From Isochrysis galbana (Eukaryota > Haptophyta > Isochrysidales > Isochrysidaceae): a stretch of 64,000 nucleotides of DNA. Below are positions 61,281-64,000 of this stretch, one piece after another. The number at the start of each line of letters is the position of its first letter. The first letter of the stretch is position 1. The notes below the pieces were generated by a model that worked only from the letters and a program-made list of their open reading frames with translations, was not told where the DNA came from and made no database searches. The stretch is from assembly GCA_018136815.1 (NCBI GenBank), contig CM030944.1, forward strand, positions 930,456 to 994,455. Reading direction: 5' to 3'. Position numbers and translations under genes: made by a program.

Positions 61281-62280
61281 CTGTTTGTCTCAGAGTATTA
61301 TCCAAAGAACCGTGGTGGGGTATATGTAAGGGTTTGTGCGTATGTGATTGTTGTAGAATCACCGTGCCCCAGGGGTATCTTGAGTTCCCCAGTGCCCCCA
61401 GGTATCCCAGGTTCTGACCTCTCTCACCCCTGTATCACTGTCTCTCTCACTGTCTGTCATGACCCTACTGCTTTTTGTTGCCGCCCTGGCTGCTTCCTGG
61501 CATCCAGCGCGATATGGAGCTCCCACCCAGGTGTGTGCCACTGCCATGCCTCTGCCCATGCCTGCCTGCCTGTCCCTGCCAAACTCGCACTCGCTCGTCG
61601 CACTCGACGAGCCTCGAACTGCAGCATGCGCACCTCACCGCAAGCGAGCGTCATCCCATTGCACCAAGGGGGAGACCTTGGGGGCAGTGGGATGGGCCCT
61701 CTTCCTCCCCTGCCCCTTCTGTCTGCCTCAGGGTGAGCCCTCTGTAAAAATCTGCGATGAACTCGTGTCGAAGAACGCCGTCACCGGCGTCTTTTCACCA
61801 AAACGCCCAAGCGCATCGCCTTATCGTCCCACTCTTCCTTTCTTACATCTCCACCCCAAGGCCCTTTGGCATGGAGGAGGTGTTTCCTCTCCCTCTATCC
61901 TTTCCCTTATGTCTCAGGTCTCTAGCTTTGGTGAAAATCTCTCCCCCATCATAAACACGCAAGAGGAATCTCGCGGTTTCCTAAACCTCTCTCCTACGCG
62001 CGTTTGCACGCAATTCTCACTCTCACTTCAGCCACCACCCCTCACTCCCCCCCTTCTGGGATGGGGTGGACTTCTCTTCTCTGATACATGGTTGCAGGCC
62101 CTTCTTGTGTCGCATTCGCGATGTCTCAGAGGCAAAAAGAAATAACAGTAAAAAGAGAAACAGTAAAACAGTAAAAAGAACAGAGGAAGAAAGAAGAAGA
62201 AAAGTGAAAAAGAAGAGAAAAAAACCCAGAGTATATAGGGCGGTTCTCAGCCCTTCCCATCGGCCCTATGGCTACGTAAA
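61281..62280. other. Unassigned region, possibly mobile-element leader
   Basis: Holds a 228-codon ORF (61459-62145) of biased Pro/Leu/Ser composition and no domain. 62130-62215 is A-rich with AGTAAAAAGA repeats. Its position before a tRNA-like segment and copia integrase remains suggests old retroelement DNA; not proven. Confidence 0.35.
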
Positions 62281-62283
62281 CTC

Positions 62284-62385
62284 TCGCGTGGCATAGTGGT
62301 TCAACCCACCGCCTCCACCAACCTTTTGCTCTGGGTCGCGAGTTCGAGTCCGGACGGAGCGCTCTGCAGTTCGAGCCCCGCTCCT
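62284..62385 (+). repeat. tRNA-like segment with A and B boxes (candidate SINE head)
   Basis: TGGCATAGTGG (62289-62299) matches the pol III A-box TRGYNNARNGG, and GTTCGAGTC (62342-62350) matches the B-box, 50 bp downstream. A second B-box-like GTTCGAGCC follows at ~62369. CTCGCG before the A box can pair with CGCGAG before the B box, but D, anticodon and acceptor arms do not fold as a proper tRNA. A tRNA-derived SINE head or tRNA pseudogene fits best. Confidence 0.55.
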
Positions 62386-62395
62386 TCTCCTCTCC

Positions 62396-62575
62396 GCTCT
62401 TCTTCTACAGTTAAAATTCCACGCTCTTCTTCTACCGTTAAAAAAAATTCCACGCTCTTCTTCTACGGTGAAAATCCTGCCTCTTCCTACCGTTAAAATA
62501 TCCTGCCTTCCTACCGTTAAAATTCTGCACTCCGTCTACCGTTAAAATCCTGCCTCCGTCGCCTTGCCAAGACAT
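62396..62575. repeat. CTACCGTTAAAAT minisatellite
   Basis: Six or more imperfect units of ~20-28 bp built from TTCTACCGTTAAAATTCC / CCTACCGTTAAAATCCTGCC, starting right after the tRNA-like segment. It may be the variable tail of the SINE. Confidence 0.8.
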
Positions 62576-62689
62576 TTCCATTGCCTTCCTGCCGGCTTCC
62601 TTGCCAGTTCCTTCCGCCCCGGTTTCCCGCTTGTCTCTAAATCGGTTTCACCGCATTAAGACCAAGCTTAGTGGGGAAAACTCCTCGTC

Positions 62690-62825
62690 CAGTTCCGTTA
62701 CCCGAAAAATCTCGTTCAATCTCGTCGGGCCCTCGGGCCATCTCGTTCATCTCGTCGGGCCATCAAGGCCATCTCGTTCATCTCGTCGTCGGGCCATCAG
62801 GCCATCTCGTTTCATCCCGTTACAA
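62690..62825. repeat. TCTCGTCGGGCCATC tandem repeat
   Basis: Four imperfect copies of a ~30-bp unit (ATCTCGTTCATCTCGTCGGGCC type). Confidence 0.75.
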
Positions 62826-62869
62826 TCCAAGCTGCGGCTTTGATTTCCACATCTTGACCAGCTGTCATT

Positions 62870-63729
62870 CTATGGAGCCCTCCATTCTGTCCCATCTGGA
62901 CCTCTACACTCATCACGTGCCGCTCGTCGGGCCGCCACTCGCCGCCGCCGCCACTCACGTGCTATCTACTCCTCCATCTCCTATGTTGGAAATTTTATGG
63001 AGTCCCTCCATCACCTCCTTGGTTGCTGCCACTTGGCTTTCTCGCTCCTGCGACACCTACCCACTTCTGCTGTTTGTGCGCTACTGTGGTGCATGGAGAC
63101 CTTGCCTCACACGCTCTGCTCTATCGACGCCTCGGTTTTCCTTACGCTGATCAATGGTCGCTTGTGCCCACCGCCACCGTTGGCCACAACCTGTCTCGCC
63201 ACCGCCCCCCGACTGGCCTCCCCATGCCGGAAGCAGTTGTCCGTGGTCGCATGCGCGCCGCCCCCTTCTCCCGCCTCCCAACTTCCCTTGACGCCCAACC
63301 GCCTCCCGGAGCCATGGTCTACATGGACTTTGCCGGCCCGCTTTTGGAGAGCATCCTCTTCAAGTACACATGCTACTGCGGTACTGTGGATGCTGGTAGC
63401 GGCTTCACCCGGGTATGGCCCGCGCGAGCCATGACCGCCGAGGTCGCAGCCTCAGCTCTAGGCCAATTCATTGCAGACGTCGCCGCTCATCTTCGCTCCC
63501 TTGACGGCACATACAAGCCCTCCATTGTGCGATCCGACAAGGGAAGCGCTTTCCTCTCCTATCACTTCCGAGACTTCCTTGCTCACCGTCGTATCCGTGC
63601 AAGCTACTCATCGGAATACACGCCGCAACAAAACTCACATGTGGAACGTATGTGGGGCGTCACCTTTGGTACAGCCCGCGTCCTTCTTGCTGCTGCTGGT
63701 CTGCCTCCGTCCTTTCATCCCTTTGCCAT
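62870..63729 (+). mobile_element. Ty1/copia integrase fragment (fossil)
   Basis: Encodes the pre-integrase zinc-type segment (HALLYRRLGFPYADQWSLVP) and the integrase core: MVYMDFAGPL, VDAGSGFTRVWPARAMTAEV, IVRSDKGSAFLSYHFRDFLA, IRASYSSEYTPQQNSHVERM, then GTARVLLAAAGLPPSFHPFA. The order is typical of copia. It stops at 63730 where gypsy LTR sequence begins. Broken at both ends; no LTRs or RT are seen. Confidence 0.88.
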
Positions 63730-63867
63730 CGTTTAAGGTAATAAACCGGCATGACTTCGACTTCTCGTTCAGCAGTTGCCCTGCGAGACTCTCTCTCTCT
63801 CTCTCTCTCGGCCGACGGCAGGAAGATTCGTCCAAAACATTCTCCGGTCCCAAGATATCTCGTGGGA
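63730..63867 (+). repeat. Inverted copy of an internal gypsy LTR segment
   Basis: Matches the complement of 41267-41409 (CGTTTAAGGTAATAAACCGG to ATATCTCGTGGG) at over 85%, including the GA/CT microsatellite, which is shorter here. It is a truncated LTR piece joined to the copia integrase. Confidence 0.88.
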
Positions 63868-64000
63868 GGGTGTGGTGGCCGGTGAGTGAGGGTGGGGCGG
63901 TGGCGAGTGCCATGGGGTGGGTGAGTTCCGCCATGGGTTGGCAATGTGAAACTGGTGGGTCAGGGGTGGAAGTGCGGAGTGGGGCGATGGCGGCTGGTGA
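63868..64000. other. G/T-rich strand-asymmetric DNA at the window edge
   Basis: Same G/T-rich flavour as positions 1-960. Its minus strand would read Pro/Ser/Thr-rich. It may be retroelement-related but is too short to assign. Confidence 0.3.

Noticed and set aside
61459-62145. 228-codon ORF as a gene
   Set aside because: Biased composition, no domain, and located in probable retroelement debris.
62284-62360. Functional tRNA gene
   Set aside because: A and B boxes are present, but acceptor, D and anticodon arms do not fold into a cloverleaf.

Overview
The window comes from the nuclear genome of a GC-rich, intron-containing unicellular eukaryote, most likely a microalga or related protist. 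The evidence is: short GT-AG introns (about 60-230 bp) in most host genes; gene types typical of protists and algae (a kelch-phosphatase/BSU-type PPP phosphatase, a secreted Hint-domain protein, a hybrid histidine kinase, a NIPA-type magnesium transporter, a beta-carbonic anhydrase); and LTR retrotransposons, MITEs and SINE-like retroposons filling the intergenic space. I cannot name the lineage from this sequence. One 100-N assembly gap lies at 43084-43183.

Layout. 1-4.5 kb is low-complexity and satellite DNA, including a roughly 195-bp tandem satellite whose unit folds into a 47-bp-arm hairpin. 4.6-9.0 kb is an island of three intronless, repeat-bordered ORFs: an acidic-tailed protein, a strikingly AT-rich 205-aa ORF, and a 570-aa leucine-rich-repeat protein flanked by 153-bp direct repeats. 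11.2-25.9 kb holds four host genes: the phosphatase (-), the Hint protein (+), a 1.3-kaa disordered/coiled-coil protein (+) and a pyrimidine 5'-nucleotidase (+). It also holds an unrecognised gene split by a retroposon. 26-31.3 kb is a transposon graveyard: a Ty3/gypsy RT fragment, a perfect hAT MITE, and a young copia-type gag-only (TR-GAG) element. 31.6-39.2 kb has the NIPA transporter and the carbonic anhydrase, separated by retroposons. 40-52.3 kb is a degenerate Ty3/gypsy chromovirus on the minus strand that carries an extra ORF with a phage-like cytosine-methyltransferase-type domain. 56.1-59.7 kb is the hybrid kinase. 61.5-64 kb has a tRNA-like SINE head, minisatellites, and a copia integrase fragment abutting an inverted piece of the gypsy LTR.

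The host genes look like ordinary, independently transcribed loci with no operon logic. The most unusual material is mobile. First, the gypsy element has a methyltransferase-like domain between its gag and protease parts. Second, a family of 0.87-0.94-kb non-coding retroposons begins with a short palindrome, ends in an AT-rich tail and makes 17-18-bp target duplications. Third, there is the hairpin satellite. Functional calls rest on motifs read by eye; no database search was possible.
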